From Corynebacterium argentoratense DSM 44202 (GTDB lineage Bacteria; Actinomycetota; Actinomycetes; Mycobacteriales; Mycobacteriaceae): a stretch of DNA of 64,000 nt. Location of the stretch: positions 1,566,583-1,630,582 of the forward strand of contig NC_022198.1 in the NCBI RefSeq assembly GCF_000590555.1, read 5' to 3'. A model generated the notes under the pieces. That model ran no database searches, was not told the DNA's origin, and saw only the letters and a list, made by a program, of their open reading frames with translations. Shown here one piece after another: positions 55,105 through 64,000 of the stretch; the stretch's first letter is position 1; the number at the start of each line of letters is the position of its first letter. Made by a program: the position numbers and the translations under genes.

Positions 55105-56019
55105 ATGAACACTATGGTTGCCAAGGTTGACCCAAACCCCTACGAGCTCGCCGACACCGCCGCAGAATTCCTGCTGCACACTGCACGCACGCAGTGCCCC
55201 ACCCATGCGATCAATGGTGTTGACGCCGCGATCGTCCTGGGCTCCGGTTGGCGCGACGCCGCAGATTCCTTCGCACGCAGTGGCGCCGAGCACCTCACAA
55301 CCATCCCCATGGCGGAGATCCCCGGGTGTGTCGCCCCGACCGCTCAAGGCCACGGCGGCCAGGTGCGCCTCTATTCAGTTCCGAGGGATGCAGACGCACA
55401 GGCGCCGCAGATAGTCGCTGTATGTTTGGGAAGAATCCACGCCTACGAGGGCTATCGAGACAACGAACTGTGGCGAACCACCCACATGGTCCGCACGATG
55501 GCAGCCTGCGGTGCGCGCGCAGTGGTGTTGACGAATGCCGCCGGTGGCCTCGCAGAAGGAATGCGCGTCGGCGAGCCCGTGTTGATCAGCGACCACATCA
55601 ACTTCACCGCCCGAACCCCGCTGGTGGGCGCGCGTTTCGTCGACTTAACCGATGCCTACTCCCCACGCCTGCGCGTCCTGGCCAATGACGTCGCGTCGCG
55701 TGCTGGTTCCACAGCATCAACCGGCACTGCCGCGCTGCGCGAGGCGGTCTACGCCATGATGCCCGGCCCCCAGTACGAAACCCCCGCTGAAATTGCCATG
55801 CTGCGCACACTCGGCGTCGGCCTGGTCGGCATGTCAACGGTGTACGAAACCATCGCTGCGCGCGAGGCCGGCATGGAAGTCTTAGGCATCTCACTGGTGA
55901 CCAACCTGGCGGCGGGTATCAGCGGGCAGCCTCTCAACCACGAAGAAGTCCTTGAGGCAGGTGCCCAGGCAGCCGAGATGATGGGCAGCCTCCTGGCACA
56001 GGTGGTGCGCAAACTATGA
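55105..56019 (+). CDS. Purine-nucleoside phosphorylase (trimeric, class II)
   Basis: A 304-residue PNP that splits inosine/guanosine and deoxy forms with phosphate for purine salvage: phosphate loop [13 protein letters not shown] near 43-55, IHAYEGY near 112, [24 protein letters not shown] near 146-169 (in parts), [19 protein letters not shown] near 242. The start could be the ATG at 55105 or 55114; CATTGT lies six bases before the first. Its stop overlaps the phosphomutase start by four bases (ATGA), linking ribose-1-phosphate release to its conversion. Confidence 0.92.
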   Translation: MNTMVAKVDPNPYELADTAAEFLLHTARTQCPTHAINGVDAAIVLGSGWRDAADSFARSGAEHLTTIPMAEIPGCVAPTAQGHGGQVRLYSVPRDADAQAPQIVAVCLGRIHAYEGYRDNELWRTTHMVRTMAACGARAVVLTNAAGGLAEGMRVGEPVLISDHINFTARTPLVGARFVDLTDAYSPRLRVLANDVASRAGSTASTGTAALREAVYAMMPGPQYETPAEIAMLRTLGVGLVGMSTVYETIAAREAGMEVLGISLVTNLAAGISGQPLNHEEVLEAGAQAAEMMGSLLAQVVRKL

Positions 56020-57710
56020 ACATTAACGACCAACAACCAGTGACCGAGGGCCTGCGTTTCGGTACCGCTGGCCTGCGCGCGCCCGTTGGGCCCGGGGCAC
56101 AAGAAATGAACGTCACCCAAGTCACCCGCACTACCGCGGGCGTCGCAAGTTGGCTTGCCGAACGTGCAGCAGCCAGGGCTGCATCCGGCGCCCAGCAGCA
56201 CCACCCCGACCCGGACACCGAGGCCCTGCTCGGCGAAATCCACGGCAACATCGACGACGGTGCCCTCAAAGTAGCCGTCGGATTCGACGCCCGCTACGGC
56301 TCCCACACCTTCGCCGTCACCGCCGCAGAGGTGTTCGCCGGGGCGGGTTTCGAAGTCACCTTGTTACCCACCCCGACCCCCACCCCTGTGCTTGCCTGGC
56401 TGGTCAAATACCGAGGGCTGGACGCGGGCGTGCAAATCACCGCCAGCCACAACCCCGCCTCCGACAATGGATACAAAGTCTACGTAGACGGCGGCAGCCA
56501 ACTGATCTCCCCCGACGACCGGGAAATCGAAAAACACATCGCGCGCATCAGCCTTGATGACGTCGCGAACATCCCTCGCGTCACTGTGCGTCCCGCGCCC
56601 GATCAACTACTCCACTACCTAGACGCTGTCGTCAGCCTCGTCGAACCAGCCTCCTCCGACCGTCTGCGCGTCAATAACGAACGCGCCGACCTTAAAGTCG
56701 CCTACACCGCACTACACGGAGTGGGCGGCCGAGCGCTCAAACAAGCCCTCCAATGGGCCGGATTCGCCATGACATGGTCAGTGGCCAACCAACACTACCC
56801 CGACCCAACCTTCCCCACCGTGGACTTTCCCAACCCGGAAGAAGCCGGCGCCACAGACCAACTGATCGAGCTTGGGCAACAAGTCGACGCTGACATCCTC
56901 GTCGCACTCGACCCCGACGCTGACCGCTGCGCCATCGGCATCCGCACCGAAGATACCGATGGACACAGCGGCCGCCGCCACTTCCGCATGCTCCGCGGGG
57001 ACGAACTCGGCCCACTACTAGCCACCCGCATCGTCGACACACGCATGGCCACCACGCGCAAAGCATTCGGAACAGTAGCAGCCCCCGTCGTCGCCACCAC
57101 CGTCGTGTCCTCCCAACTACTTGGCAACATCGCCACGCAACGCGGCTGGGACTACCAAGAAACACTCACCGGATTCAAACACCTCGCCCGCGCAGCCACC
57201 GGGCGCCCCGGAGAACTCGTCTTCGCCTACGAAGAAGCCATCGGCACCTGCCCCGCCCCCTGGATGGTAGCCGACAAAGACGGCATCGCCACTGCACTCG
57301 TCGCCTGCTCCTGGGCAGCAGAGCTCAAAGCACAAGGCTCAACCCTGGAAGAGCAACTCGAAGCCCTCTACCAGCAGCACGGTTACTTCCAAGGAACACA
57401 GATTTCCGTGCGCACCCCCAACCCCCGCGACGTCATCACCCAATTAGAAAACACATGCCCCGACACCCTTGCAGGCATGCCCCTCGCAATCGGCTCGCTG
57501 CCAGAAAACCAAGGGCTCACACTGACCGCCACACAAGCAGGCGACGGCTCGCAGCACACGGGCGCAATCCCCGCCGTCAGGATCATCGGGCGAGCATCCG
57601 GCACCGAACCCAAAGCAAAGTTCTACATCGAAACCCACGCGCACACCCACGCGCAGGCACAACAACTGCTGCAGCTAGCTGAACGACTCGTCCAGCAACA
57701 CGTTAGCTAG
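56016..57710 (+). CDS. Phosphohexomutase/phosphopentomutase (alpha-D-phosphohexomutase family)
   Basis: A 564-residue enzyme with the four domains of the family: phosphoserine loop [16 protein letters not shown] near 145-160, metal loop [12 protein letters not shown] near 299-310, sugar-binding GEL/EEAIG region ([14 protein letters not shown] near 403) and phosphate-binding [14 protein letters not shown] near 525. Coupled to PNP, it most likely turns ribose 1-phosphate into ribose 5-phosphate (as PGM2-like phosphopentomutases do), though it may be annotated as phosphomannomutase. Confidence 0.9.
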   Translation: MNINDQQPVTEGLRFGTAGLRAPVGPGAQEMNVTQVTRTTAGVASWLAERAAARAASGAQQHHPDPDTEALLGEIHGNIDDGALKVAVGFDARYGSHTFAVTAAEVFAGAGFEVTLLPTPTPTPVLAWLVKYRGLDAGVQITASHNPASDNGYKVYVDGGSQLISPDDREIEKHIARISLDDVANIPRVTVRPAPDQLLHYLDAVVSLVEPASSDRLRVNNERADLKVAYTALHGVGGRALKQALQWAGFAMTWSVANQHYPDPTFPTVDFPNPEEAGATDQLIELGQQVDADILVALDPDADRCAIGIRTEDTDGHSGRRHFRMLRGDELGPLLATRIVDTRMATTRKAFGTVAAPVVATTVVSSQLLGNIATQRGWDYQETLTGFKHLARAATGRPGELVFAYEEAIGTCPAPWMVADKDGIATALVACSWAAELKAQGSTLEEQLEALYQQHGYFQGTQISVRTPNPRDVITQLENTCPDTLAGMPLAIGSLPENQGLTLTATQAGDGSQHTGAIPAVRIIGRASGTEPKAKFYIETHAHTHAQAQQLLQLAERLVQQHVS

Positions 57711-57718
57711 CGACACAC

Positions 57719-58354
57719 CTACAGGTCGATGTTACGGGGGCCATACAAACGATCCCCCGCATCACCCAAACCAGGCACAATGTAGGCGTCCGCGTTGAGC
57801 TCCGGATCAATCGTCGCCGTCACCAAACGCACCGGCAACCCCGACTCCGCCAACGCATCCACACCCGGCTGCGCAGACACCATGCACACGGCAGTAATAT
57901 CCGTCGCGCCACGCTCCACCAACAAACGGATCGCATGCAGCAACGAACCACCCGTCGCCAACATCGGATCCACCACAAACACCGGCTGACCCGTCAAATC
58001 ATCAGGCAGGGCCTCCAAATACGGAACCGGCTCGTGGGTCTTTTCATTCCGAGCAATACCAATAAAACCAACCTGTGCATCAGGAATCATCGACAACGCA
58101 GGATCAACCATTCCCAACCCGGCGCGAATCACCGGAACAATAATCGGCGGCTTTTCCAACCGCACGCCCTTCGCAGTCGCCACGGGAGTCGCGACGTCAA
58201 AAACCTCGACACGTAGGTCACGCGATGCCTCAAAAATCAGCATCGCGCCCAAATCCTTCAACGCGGCGCGAAACGCGGCGTTATCACTGCGCGCATCGCG
58301 CATCAACGTCAATCGAGAAGCAACAAGGGGGTGATCGCAAACCGTGATGTCCAT
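57719..58354 (-). CDS. upp: Uracil phosphoribosyltransferase
   Basis: A 211-residue salvage enzyme making UMP from uracil and PRPP. The PRPP-binding motif is [18 protein letters not shown] near 130; the uracil-binding end is [16 protein letters not shown] near 193-208. The ATG at 58352-58354 follows TATGAT (58367-58362) by seven bases, so the mRNA is probably leaderless; in-frame open sequence to 58459 is not used. It converges with the phosphohexomutase, leaving eight bases between stops, and is divergent from the NlpC cluster. Confidence 0.96.
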   Translation of the reverse strand: MDITVCDHPLVASRLTLMRDARSDNAAFRAALKDLGAMLIFEASRDLRVEVFDVATPVATAKGVRLEKPPIIVPVIRAGLGMVDPALSMIPDAQVGFIGIARNEKTHEPVPYLEALPDDLTGQPVFVVDPMLATGGSLLHAIRLLVERGATDITAVCMVSAQPGVDALAESGLPVRLVTATIDPELNADAYIVPGLGDAGDRLYGPRNIDL

Positions 58355-58429
58355 AAGGGCCATCATAACCTCGCACAAAAATCTCGCCGACTGTGGAACC
58401 TCCACCCCGCAGCACACGTCTAAGAACAT

Positions 58430-58771
58430 ATGGACGCACACAATAACCCCACACCGCACCCAGCCTGCGGAGAACGCCTAGAGCTCGATGTTGGACTATC
58501 GCTCAGTTTGGTAACAGAACTGCTCAAAGGGCTAGAGAGCTTCCGGCCCGGGCACGGCCCAGAGAGCACAGCGATCAGCGAAGGGATGCTCGATAGTTAC
58601 GCAGAATTCCTCACCGCCGCGGGCAGCGCCATCGAACACACAACCAACAGGGCGCGGGCACTGACTGACACCATGCAACACCTTGGAGAGTTCAGCGGGC
58701 GCACCATCCGCGCAATCGACGAACTCGACCGGGCCACCGCCGAAACACTCGAGCGCCTCCTCAACAGCTGA
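58430..58771 (+). CDS. Small helical protein, WXG100-like in size
   Basis: A 113-residue acidic, almost wholly helical protein with no signal peptide. Two long helices (about 20-40 and 50-105) separated by a Gly/Pro-containing turn ([11 protein letters not shown]) recall the size and hairpin of WXG100/ESAT-6-like proteins, but the W-x-G itself is absent. The next gene, an NlpC/P60 protein also without a signal peptide, starts 31 bases downstream and begins with a similar helical domain. No secretion ATPase is nearby, so type VII export is only a guess. Confidence 0.6.
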   Translation: MDAHNNPTPHPACGERLELDVGLSLSLVTELLKGLESFRPGHGPESTAISEGMLDSYAEFLTAAGSAIEHTTNRARALTDTMQHLGEFSGRTIRAIDELDRATAETLERLLNS

Positions 58772-58802
58772 GGAGCACCACCACCATAAGGACGACACTT
58801 CC

Positions 58803-59702
58803 ATGACACCAGCCCCACTGACAGACATCCTCCACGTTGTAGGCCTAATCGAACGTGCCCTTCCCGTAGCCAACGTGGTCCTAGCCCCACCGACTCTGCC
58901 GGACTTAAGCGCCGCCGAACACCTAGCCCAACAACTAGGCGGACACGCCACCCGCTACATGCGCGCCCACCACGAGCTAGCTGCGGCTGCGGCAACCATT
59001 AGCGACGTCGCGGCGCAAGCCCAACCGCTGATCATGGCCGCCCAAGCAGACATAGTGGGCGAAGCGCAGCGCCTGCTGGCCCTCGCCCAACAGGACATCA
59101 TCGGCATGCTTAATCCCGTCCCTGGCGCCGCCGCCGCGGCTTTGCTGTCCGCCCAAAGCCGTGCGGGCGAACTGATCTCTTACGCCATCAGCCGCCTGAC
59201 ACAGCTAGGTGACGACCTTTCCCCCTTGACCCAACGGCTGCACGCCATCGCCGCGAGCGACGGCCAGACGGCACCACCGCCAACACACCCCACTGCCACC
59301 TCACCAGACGCCCCCGTCGCACCCCTGTCATCCACAATCGCGCATTCTTCTGGCGGGCATGCCGGCGCACGCGCCGTCGCGGCAGCACGCTCCCAGCTCG
59401 GCGTTCCTTATGTGTGGGGCGGAAGCACACCCGGCGTCGGCTTCGACTGCTCAGGGCTCACACAATGGGCATGGCGCCAAGCGGGCGTCGAACTTCCACG
59501 CCTAGCGCAAGAACAAAACATCGGTAGTCCCGTCGGCAGCCACGAGTTGATCGAAGGCGACCTGCTGGTGTGGGACGGCCACGTTGCGATGTACGCCGGC
59601 GATGGCACCATCATCGAAGCCGGCAACCCAGTGAGCATCTCCCCACTGCGCACCACAAATCTGGGTATGGCTTTCAAAGGGTACTTCCGCCCCACAGGGT
59701 AG
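58803..59702 (+). CDS. NlpC/P60 peptidoglycan hydrolase with helical N-terminal domain
   Basis: A 299-residue protein. Residues 1-150 are helical and Ala-rich with no Sec signal; 155-185 is a Pro/Thr/Ser linker; 190-299 is an NlpC/P60 domain: VPYVWGGSTP, catalytic Cys216 in FDCSGLTQWAW, His260 in WDGHVAMYAGDG and Asn275. Such domains cut D-Glu to meso-DAP peptide bonds in the wall. AAGGACG precedes the ATG at 58803. The missing signal peptide is odd for a wall enzyme and suggests non-Sec export with the helical partner, or a cytoplasmic role. Confidence 0.85.
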   Translation: MTPAPLTDILHVVGLIERALPVANVVLAPPTLPDLSAAEHLAQQLGGHATRYMRAHHELAAAAATISDVAAQAQPLIMAAQADIVGEAQRLLALAQQDIIGMLNPVPGAAAAALLSAQSRAGELISYAISRLTQLGDDLSPLTQRLHAIAASDGQTAPPPTHPTATSPDAPVAPLSSTIAHSSGGHAGARAVAAARSQLGVPYVWGGSTPGVGFDCSGLTQWAWRQAGVELPRLAQEQNIGSPVGSHELIEGDLLVWDGHVAMYAGDGTIIEAGNPVSISPLRTTNLGMAFKGYFRPTG

Positions 59703-59713
59703 AATGTTTGCCT

Positions 59714-60943
59714 ATGGCTAAACCTCAGGCGAACCAAGGCATCCTCCCGGTAAAGATCTCCCTCACCGAGGGCGACTACTTCACCCTCTGGGCCCCCACC
59801 TACAGGCAGCACAACGAAGAATGGCAGGCATTCCTCGGCCACGGGGAACACATCTACTTCTTCAACTCCCCTGCCGAGGTTTTGGCGTTCATCCGCAGCG
59901 GCCAGCCCCACGACCTAGATTCCCACCCGTCGTGGAACGACTTTGCTCAACGCCCCGCCAACTGGGTCACCCCCACAGCGGGTGATACCTACGACCTCAT
60001 CGGTGTGCCCCAAATGCTCGCCGACCGCCCTTCGCACAATGCGGTCAAGTGTGTGGCTCGTTGCTTCCGCATCACACAGTCGCTGGCCAGCGTCCTGAGC
60101 TTGCTGCCCATCCAGTCCACCTTCTCTTCCCACTCGGTGCTCGCCAATGTGCAGCGTGGTTCCGACCACTACGCGGGCGAAAATGGCCTGTCCGAATGGT
60201 CTGCTGTCGGACGCGTGGTCGCCACCAACTGGGACAGCATCATCGACAGTCTCGACGAGCACGTCTACCGCCCCGACGACCTCATTGATGACGCCGCGGT
60301 CAAGGACGCCGAACAAGCCATCGCTGAAGCAGACGCCCAGGTCGAACGCGAAAAAGAAGAAAAAGAAAAAGCCATCGCGGACATCGACCCCTACGATGCT
60401 TCCGTGTGGGGCGCCAGCGGTATCGACCCCATCAAGATCGCTATCGAAGGCCGCACCCTCTACACGCTGCGCACCTATGTTGGTGGCCGCCCCGTGTTCC
60501 TTGGTCACTACGGCCAGATCTACACCTTCAACAACCGCAAGGCGATGACCCGCTGGTTGACCGAACATGGAGAGCATGACCTCGCGGCCGTCAGCACCTG
60601 GCAGGACGTCATGGATGCGATCAACGGCGGCACGGTCGACGTCATCGTTGATCCGCTGAACGTCTACACCTTCACCGGGCTGGCGGAAGACATCAACAAT
60701 GGCCCCAACAATGTCGATACCCAGCAGCTTGGCCGTGCCTACGAATTGATTGCTGACGCCGCGGACTGGGCGCGCGATGACGCCGTCAGCTCTGTGCTTG
60801 TCGCCAACCCGCAGACCCAGGAGTACCTGGCATACATGCTGGGCTCTACTTCTGGCTACGTGCCGTCTGCCCCGTACACCGCAGAGGTTGAAGGCTGGCG
60901 CCAGCTGGAAAACGGCCTGGTTGCTCGCTTTTCTAAGTTCTAA
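59714..60943 (+). CDS. Conserved corynebacterial hypothetical protein
   Basis: A 409-residue soluble protein. Two related-looking halves, each with 'HYGQIYTFNN / HGEHIYFFNS' (residues about 42-55 and 270-285) followed by a W-rich 'LDSHPSWNDF / LAAVSTWQDV' segment, point to an internal duplication of about 220 residues. A highly charged coiled coil (QVEREKEEKEKAIADID) joins them. No catalytic motif is seen. TAGAAT (59700-59705), which overlaps the NlpC stop, lies eight bases before the ATG, so it is likely leaderless. It ends before a strong terminator. Confidence 0.75.
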   Translation: MAKPQANQGILPVKISLTEGDYFTLWAPTYRQHNEEWQAFLGHGEHIYFFNSPAEVLAFIRSGQPHDLDSHPSWNDFAQRPANWVTPTAGDTYDLIGVPQMLADRPSHNAVKCVARCFRITQSLASVLSLLPIQSTFSSHSVLANVQRGSDHYAGENGLSEWSAVGRVVATNWDSIIDSLDEHVYRPDDLIDDAAVKDAEQAIAEADAQVEREKEEKEKAIADIDPYDASVWGASGIDPIKIAIEGRTLYTLRTYVGGRPVFLGHYGQIYTFNNRKAMTRWLTEHGEHDLAAVSTWQDVMDAINGGTVDVIVDPLNVYTFTGLAEDINNGPNNVDTQQLGRAYELIADAADWARDDAVSSVLVANPQTQEYLAYMLGSTSGYVPSAPYTAEVEGWRQLENGLVARFSKF

Positions 60944-60958
60944 TCTGCACACGAACTA

Positions 60959-60984
60959 AGGGCCCGGCTGTTTAGCCGGGCCCT
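60959..60984. terminator. Bidirectional hairpin between the hypothetical gene and add
   Basis: Perfect 11-bp stem (60959-60969 with 60974-60984), loop GTTT. It lies 15 bases after the plus-strand gene and 8 bases after the add stop on the other strand; the T-run is weak on both sides. Confidence 0.75.
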
Positions 60985-60992
60985 GCGTGTTC

Positions 60993-62225
60993 TTAGAGGA
61001 AGTCTTTAGGATCGATGCCTAGTTCTTCCAACAGTGCTGGATCGATGGCGTCCAGTTCCTCCTGCGTTAGTCGCCCCTGGGTTGCCTCTGGTTCTGGCTC
61101 GTCGGATTCGATGCCTGCTACCTTCTCAAACCCCGGAATGATCTGATCATTCAGGATCTCTTCACGCAGATCCTGGGGGATGAATGCCTGCTCGATCGCA
61201 TTCTGGGTGACGTTGAACAGCCCGTCCAGATCGTAGTTAAACTGCTCCACCAACACAGCCATTTCCTGCGTCATGGTGGTTCCGCTCACCAGTCGGTTGT
61301 CGGTGTTGACGGTGACCGCAAAATGCATAGTATCCAGCAGCGCAAAGGGGTGATCAGCCAGATCATCAACAACGCCGGTGTGGACATTAGAGGTTGGGCA
61401 CAGCTCGAGCGGTGTACGACGGTCACGAATGTAGCTGCTCAACCGACCCGCTTGGATTCCATCCAGGTCGGCAGAAAAATCCTCATACACCCTAGCCCCG
61501 TGGCCGATCCGCTGCGCGCCCTCATAGACTGCAGATTCCAAAGAGTCACGGCCAGCGGCCTCGCCGGCGTGAATAGTAAACGGCACATGGTTGCGGCGCA
61601 GCATGTCAAACGCTTCGTGGTGGCGCGACGGCGGGAACCCGTCCTCCGGGCCGGCAATGTCAAACCCAGCAACATAGCCATCCGGTGTGTGGTTGTCGAT
61701 GGTCAACTGGGCGATCTCGACACTGCGGTCGGTGTGCCGCATCGCGCACAAAATCAGCCGGACGGTGATCTGCTTGCCTTGCTGTGCAGCCTGCGCCTCA
61801 CCTTGCTGGCACCCGGCCACCGCGGCATCAACAATGTCTTGAAGGCTTAGGCCTTTGCTCTGGTGCTGTTCAGGCGCGAACCGCAGCTCTGCATAAACAA
61901 CATTATCGGCCGCCAGGTCCACCACTGCCTCGGCGGTGACGCGCATGATGGCTTCTGCTGTTTGCATCACTGCGGTCGTGTGGTCAAAGGTCTCTAGGTA
62001 CTTCGGCAGCGAACCGGAATTGGCTGCCTCTACGAACCAATGCTCTAGTTCTTCCGGATCAGTGGTGGGCAGCTTGCCATAGCCTGCGGCTTCGGCGAGC
62101 TCGACGATGGTGGCCGCGCGCAGTCCGCCGTCAAGGTGGTCGTGCAACACAACCTTAGGCAGTTGGGCGATGTCTTCGCGGGAAAGATTCTTCGGGTCGG
62201 TTACATCACTAAGGTTCGTAGTCAT
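60993..62225 (-). CDS. add: Adenosine deaminase
   Basis: A 410-residue zinc enzyme converting adenosine to inosine, which PNP can then split. VVLHDHLDGGLRAATI (about 26-41) holds the two N-terminal metal histidines; FTIHAGEAAGRDSLE near 216 has the third His and the catalytic Glu; RIGHGARVYED near 239, and NTDNRLVSGTTMTQE near 314 the final Asp. The C-terminus is extended by an acidic tail of about 60 residues beyond the usual end. TAACCT lies seven bases before the ATG (62238-62233): leaderless. Confidence 0.95.
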   Translation of the reverse strand: MTTNLSDVTDPKNLSREDIAQLPKVVLHDHLDGGLRAATIVELAEAAGYGKLPTTDPEELEHWFVEAANSGSLPKYLETFDHTTAVMQTAEAIMRVTAEAVVDLAADNVVYAELRFAPEQHQSKGLSLQDIVDAAVAGCQQGEAQAAQQGKQITVRLILCAMRHTDRSVEIAQLTIDNHTPDGYVAGFDIAGPEDGFPPSRHHEAFDMLRRNHVPFTIHAGEAAGRDSLESAVYEGAQRIGHGARVYEDFSADLDGIQAGRLSSYIRDRRTPLELCPTSNVHTGVVDDLADHPFALLDTMHFAVTVNTDNRLVSGTTMTQEMAVLVEQFNYDLDGLFNVTQNAIEQAFIPQDLREEILNDQIIPGFEKVAGIESDEPEPEATQGRLTQEELDAIDPALLEELGIDPKDFL

Positions 62226-62232
62226 GTTCTTT

Positions 62233-62256
62233 AGGTTAACCGTGTTTCGCTAGACT
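62233..62256. promoter_or_regulatory. Divergent leaderless promoters of add and the D,D-carboxypeptidase gene
   Basis: Only 38 bases separate the two starts. TAACCT on the minus strand (62238-62233) is seven bases before the add ATG, and TAGACT on the plus strand (62251-62256) is seven bases before the ATG at 62264. Each -35 region must lie in or past the opposite promoter, so the two probably interfere with each other. Confidence 0.6.
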
Positions 62257-62263
62257 TGCCCCC

Positions 62264-63508
62264 ATGGTTGACTGGCTAGGCGTGCGCGCCTCACGTGTTG
62301 GTTTGGTGGCTCTGCTGAGCGCCGGCACTGTCGGACTTGTTCCGCCTGCTCCGCCAGCTACGGCCGCAACACCCGCGCCGCGCTCCACTGCCCCGGACAC
62401 CTCGGGATGCCCTCACCGTGAAAGGCCGGAAGCTGCCGCAGACACCTCGGAGGTCGTGGCCCCGGGGTCTAGCACTCCGACTCCCCCGCCGGCCCCCTCT
62501 AAGCCCGCCGGTGGCCAAAAGATGGCCGAATGCGGCATCGTTGCTGAAGACGGCTTTGTGGTTCCGGATATTTTGGCCTCCGCGTGGATTGTTTATGACC
62601 TCGACTCGGGCGAGGTGTTCGCCACCAAGGATCCTCACGGCCGCTACCGCCCAGCGAGCGTCATCAAGGGTTTATTGGCCCTGGAGGTTGCCGAGCGCCT
62701 CAAGCTAGATGATCCTGCGCCCGTCAGTTTGGATTCTGCAGAAGCAGAAGGTTCCGCGGTGGGCATTCACCCCGAAGGAACCTACACGGTGCGGGATTTG
62801 CTCAATGGCCTGCTGCTGGCTTCGGGTAATGACGCCGCGCATGCACTCGCCCAACTGCTGGGTGGCGACGCTGACACGTTGAAGGCGATCAACGCGCGCG
62901 CTCGTTCTCTGGGCACCCAGGACACCTATGCCGCTACGTATTCCGGTCTGGATGCGCCTGGAATGCAAACCTCTGCCTACGACCTTGCGCTGATCTACCA
63001 GCAGGTGTTCAGCAATGAGGTGCTGCTGCCGATCTTCGCCACGGACCACGTCGATTTTCCGGGGTGGGGCGACAGGCCCGGCTACGAGCTATGGAACGAC
63101 AATGGCTTGCTGTACAATACCGAGGGCGGGTTCGCTGGCAAAACCGGCTACACCGATGATGCTCGGCATACTTTTGCTGGTGCGGTGGAGCGCGATGGGC
63201 GTCGTATCGCCGCAATTGTCCTCGACACCACAGTGGATAAGGGGCGCGCTTGGGAGCAGGCCGAAGCACTTATTGACGCCGCGTATGCCACGCCTGAAGG
63301 CTCCGAACCGGTTGGCTCCGTGCGCAATTCATTAAAGCCGGCAGATGGGCAGGATTCGGTGCGGGAGGTTACTTCCCCCACCAGAGATGCTGATGCGCAT
63401 TCCACTGGCTTGGGTTCTGGTGTGGTGACGGGAACGCTAGCGCTGTCCCTCACCGCGCTCGCTGTGTTGGTTGTCGCCGGCGTTGCGTTTGCTGTGCGCC
63501 GGCGCTAG
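62264..63508 (+). CDS. D-alanyl-D-alanine carboxypeptidase (S11, PBP5/6 type)
   Basis: A 414-residue exported wall enzyme that trims the terminal D-Ala of peptidoglycan stem peptides. Signal peptide about 1-35 (LVALLSAGTVGLVPPAPPATAA), Pro-rich linker to about 85, then the penicillin-binding motifs: SxxK in RPASVIKGLLAL near 130, SGN in LLASGNDAAHAL near 190, KTG in FAGKTGYTDDARHTF near 291. A C-terminal helix (LALSLTALAVLVVAGVAFAV) and RRR anchor it in the membrane. The gene starts leaderless after TAGACT. Confidence 0.93.
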   Translation: MVDWLGVRASRVGLVALLSAGTVGLVPPAPPATAATPAPRSTAPDTSGCPHRERPEAAADTSEVVAPGSSTPTPPPAPSKPAGGQKMAECGIVAEDGFVVPDILASAWIVYDLDSGEVFATKDPHGRYRPASVIKGLLALEVAERLKLDDPAPVSLDSAEAEGSAVGIHPEGTYTVRDLLNGLLLASGNDAAHALAQLLGGDADTLKAINARARSLGTQDTYAATYSGLDAPGMQTSAYDLALIYQQVFSNEVLLPIFATDHVDFPGWGDRPGYELWNDNGLLYNTEGGFAGKTGYTDDARHTFAGAVERDGRRIAAIVLDTTVDKGRAWEQAEALIDAAYATPEGSEPVGSVRNSLKPADGQDSVREVTSPTRDADAHSTGLGSGVVTGTLALSLTALAVLVVAGVAFAVRRR

Positions 63509-63525
63509 CCCCCGGGGTTAGGGGG

Positions 63526-64000
63526 TTATTTTCTGCCGCGGCGTGCTGCGATGATCGCAGCGATACCGGCAACTGCACCGGCGCCGAACAGTGAACCGGC
63601 GACCTTAGGGCTCGGTGCCTGCGCAACTTGAGTGCGCACGCGAATGATTGCGGGCTCGGGAGCCGGAAGTTCAAGCAGCTCCAGTGATTCTTTGGTGGTG
63701 GCTGCCCATGCGCTCGAGTACAACAGGATGCGCCAAATCAGGTAGAGCAACACCATGACACCGATGATCGGCCCGAAGGTCGCACCGGCTGGGTTTTTCA
63801 CAGCGCTGGAGAAGAACACGCTACCGAGCTGTTTGATCAGCTCGAAGCCGATAGCACCGATGACCGCTGCTTTAGCTGCGGATTTCACCGGAACTTTGCC
63901 GCGGGGCAGGAAGATGATTAGCCAGAAGAACACCAGGTAGTTGGCGATTAGTCCGACTGTAATGGCGATAACCCGGGTGATGGCGTCGATACCGACGATG
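63526..64000 (-). CDS. YhjD/YihY-BrkB family membrane protein, N-terminus outside window
   Basis: The visible 157 C-terminal residues are in frame from the right edge (IVGIDAITRVIAITVGLIAN) through FFWLIIFLPRGKVPVKSAAKAAVIGAI and GPIIGVMVLLYLIWRILLYSSAWAATT, the helices and conserved 'LPRG' loop of the YihY/BrkB family (YhjD branch). A variable tail with a last hydrophobic stretch (AGAVAGIAAIIAARR) follows. It converges with the carboxypeptidase gene 17 bases away. The function of this family is not settled. Confidence 0.85.
   Translation of the reverse strand, partial: IVGIDAITRVIAITVGLIANYLVFFWLIIFLPRGKVPVKSAAKAAVIGAIGFELIKQLGSVFFSSAVKNPAGATFGPIIGVMVLLYLIWRILLYSSAWAATTKESLELLELPAPEPAIIRVRTQVAQAPSPKVAGSLFGAGAVAGIAAIIAARRGRK

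Noticed and set aside
62231-62241. TTAGGTTAACC as a possible DtxR iron box before add
   Set aside because: Only the left half fits; the right half does not match CTAACCTAA. The sequence is better explained as the -10 box (TAACCT) of leaderless add.

Overview
The window is about 64 kb of chromosome from a high-G+C Gram-positive actinobacterium, almost certainly a Corynebacterium; I cannot fix the species. The evidence is the fused biotin carboxylase/carrier protein AccBC next to a rhodanese, the order mdh / TetR regulator / clpX-clpP2-clpP1-tig, a one-chain pyruvate carboxylase, an LpdA-type flavoprotein, GlbO, and many start codons 6-8 bases after a TANNNT -10 box (leaderless mRNAs, common in this group).

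Layout. 1-830: a cut-off ketopantoate-reductase-like gene and a deletion scar that joins the 3' ends of an MFS gene and a siderophore ABC ATPase gene. 833-6342: a tightly overlapping operon for a nickel/peptide-type ABC importer (two ATPases, binding lipoprotein, DppB-DppC fused permease) with an MFS carrier inside it. 6345-6593: remnant of an HNH nuclease. 6657-18206: housekeeping block on the minus strand (ndk, DUF4233, folC, valS, mdh, clpX, clpP2, clpP1, tig, tRNA-Pro, tRNA-Gly) with one plus-strand TetR gene. 18347-23146: small HTH-like protein, rpiB, a secreted nuclease-like lipoprotein, pepN, an SDR. 23189-30134: a second peptide/nickel-type ABC operon, divergent from an FAD/NAD(P)-binding protein, with an inverted-repeat operator lying on the transporter promoter. 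30131-33975: metB, an MscS channel, glbO, a thioesterase, an unknown gene and tRNA-Arg.

34053-38677: a CopD/CtaG membrane protein whose 3' end is duplicated as one of two perfect 122-bp direct repeats. Between the repeats lies a 1.8-kb cadmium-resistance island (cmtR, cadD, broken alcohol dehydrogenase); beyond it, two inverted perfect DnaA boxes precede an ssb paralogue that lacks the acidic tail. 38723-43618: degraded genes, ettA, an EEP-family hydrolase, an AtoE fragment and a Cj0069-family ATP-grasp protein. 43889-53623: central metabolism (rhodanese, accBC, pyc, lpdA) and small membrane proteins. 53700-64000: nucleoside and sugar metabolism (M20 amidohydrolase, purine nucleoside phosphorylase, phosphohexomutase, upp, add), an NlpC/P60 cluster, a D,D-carboxypeptidase and a cut-off YhjD-type membrane protein.

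The most striking feature is not a gene. The 10-mer TGACGYCGCG occurs 45 times by my hand count (22 plus, 23 minus), against roughly 0.5 expected from composition. It lies in several reading frames and in intergenic DNA, and has no strand polarity. One intergenic inverted pair forms a hairpin just after the CopD/CtaG gene, and the cadmium island's repeat ends inside a copy. It behaves like a highly iterated genomic signature (compare DNA-uptake sequences or HIP1), and I know of no description of it.
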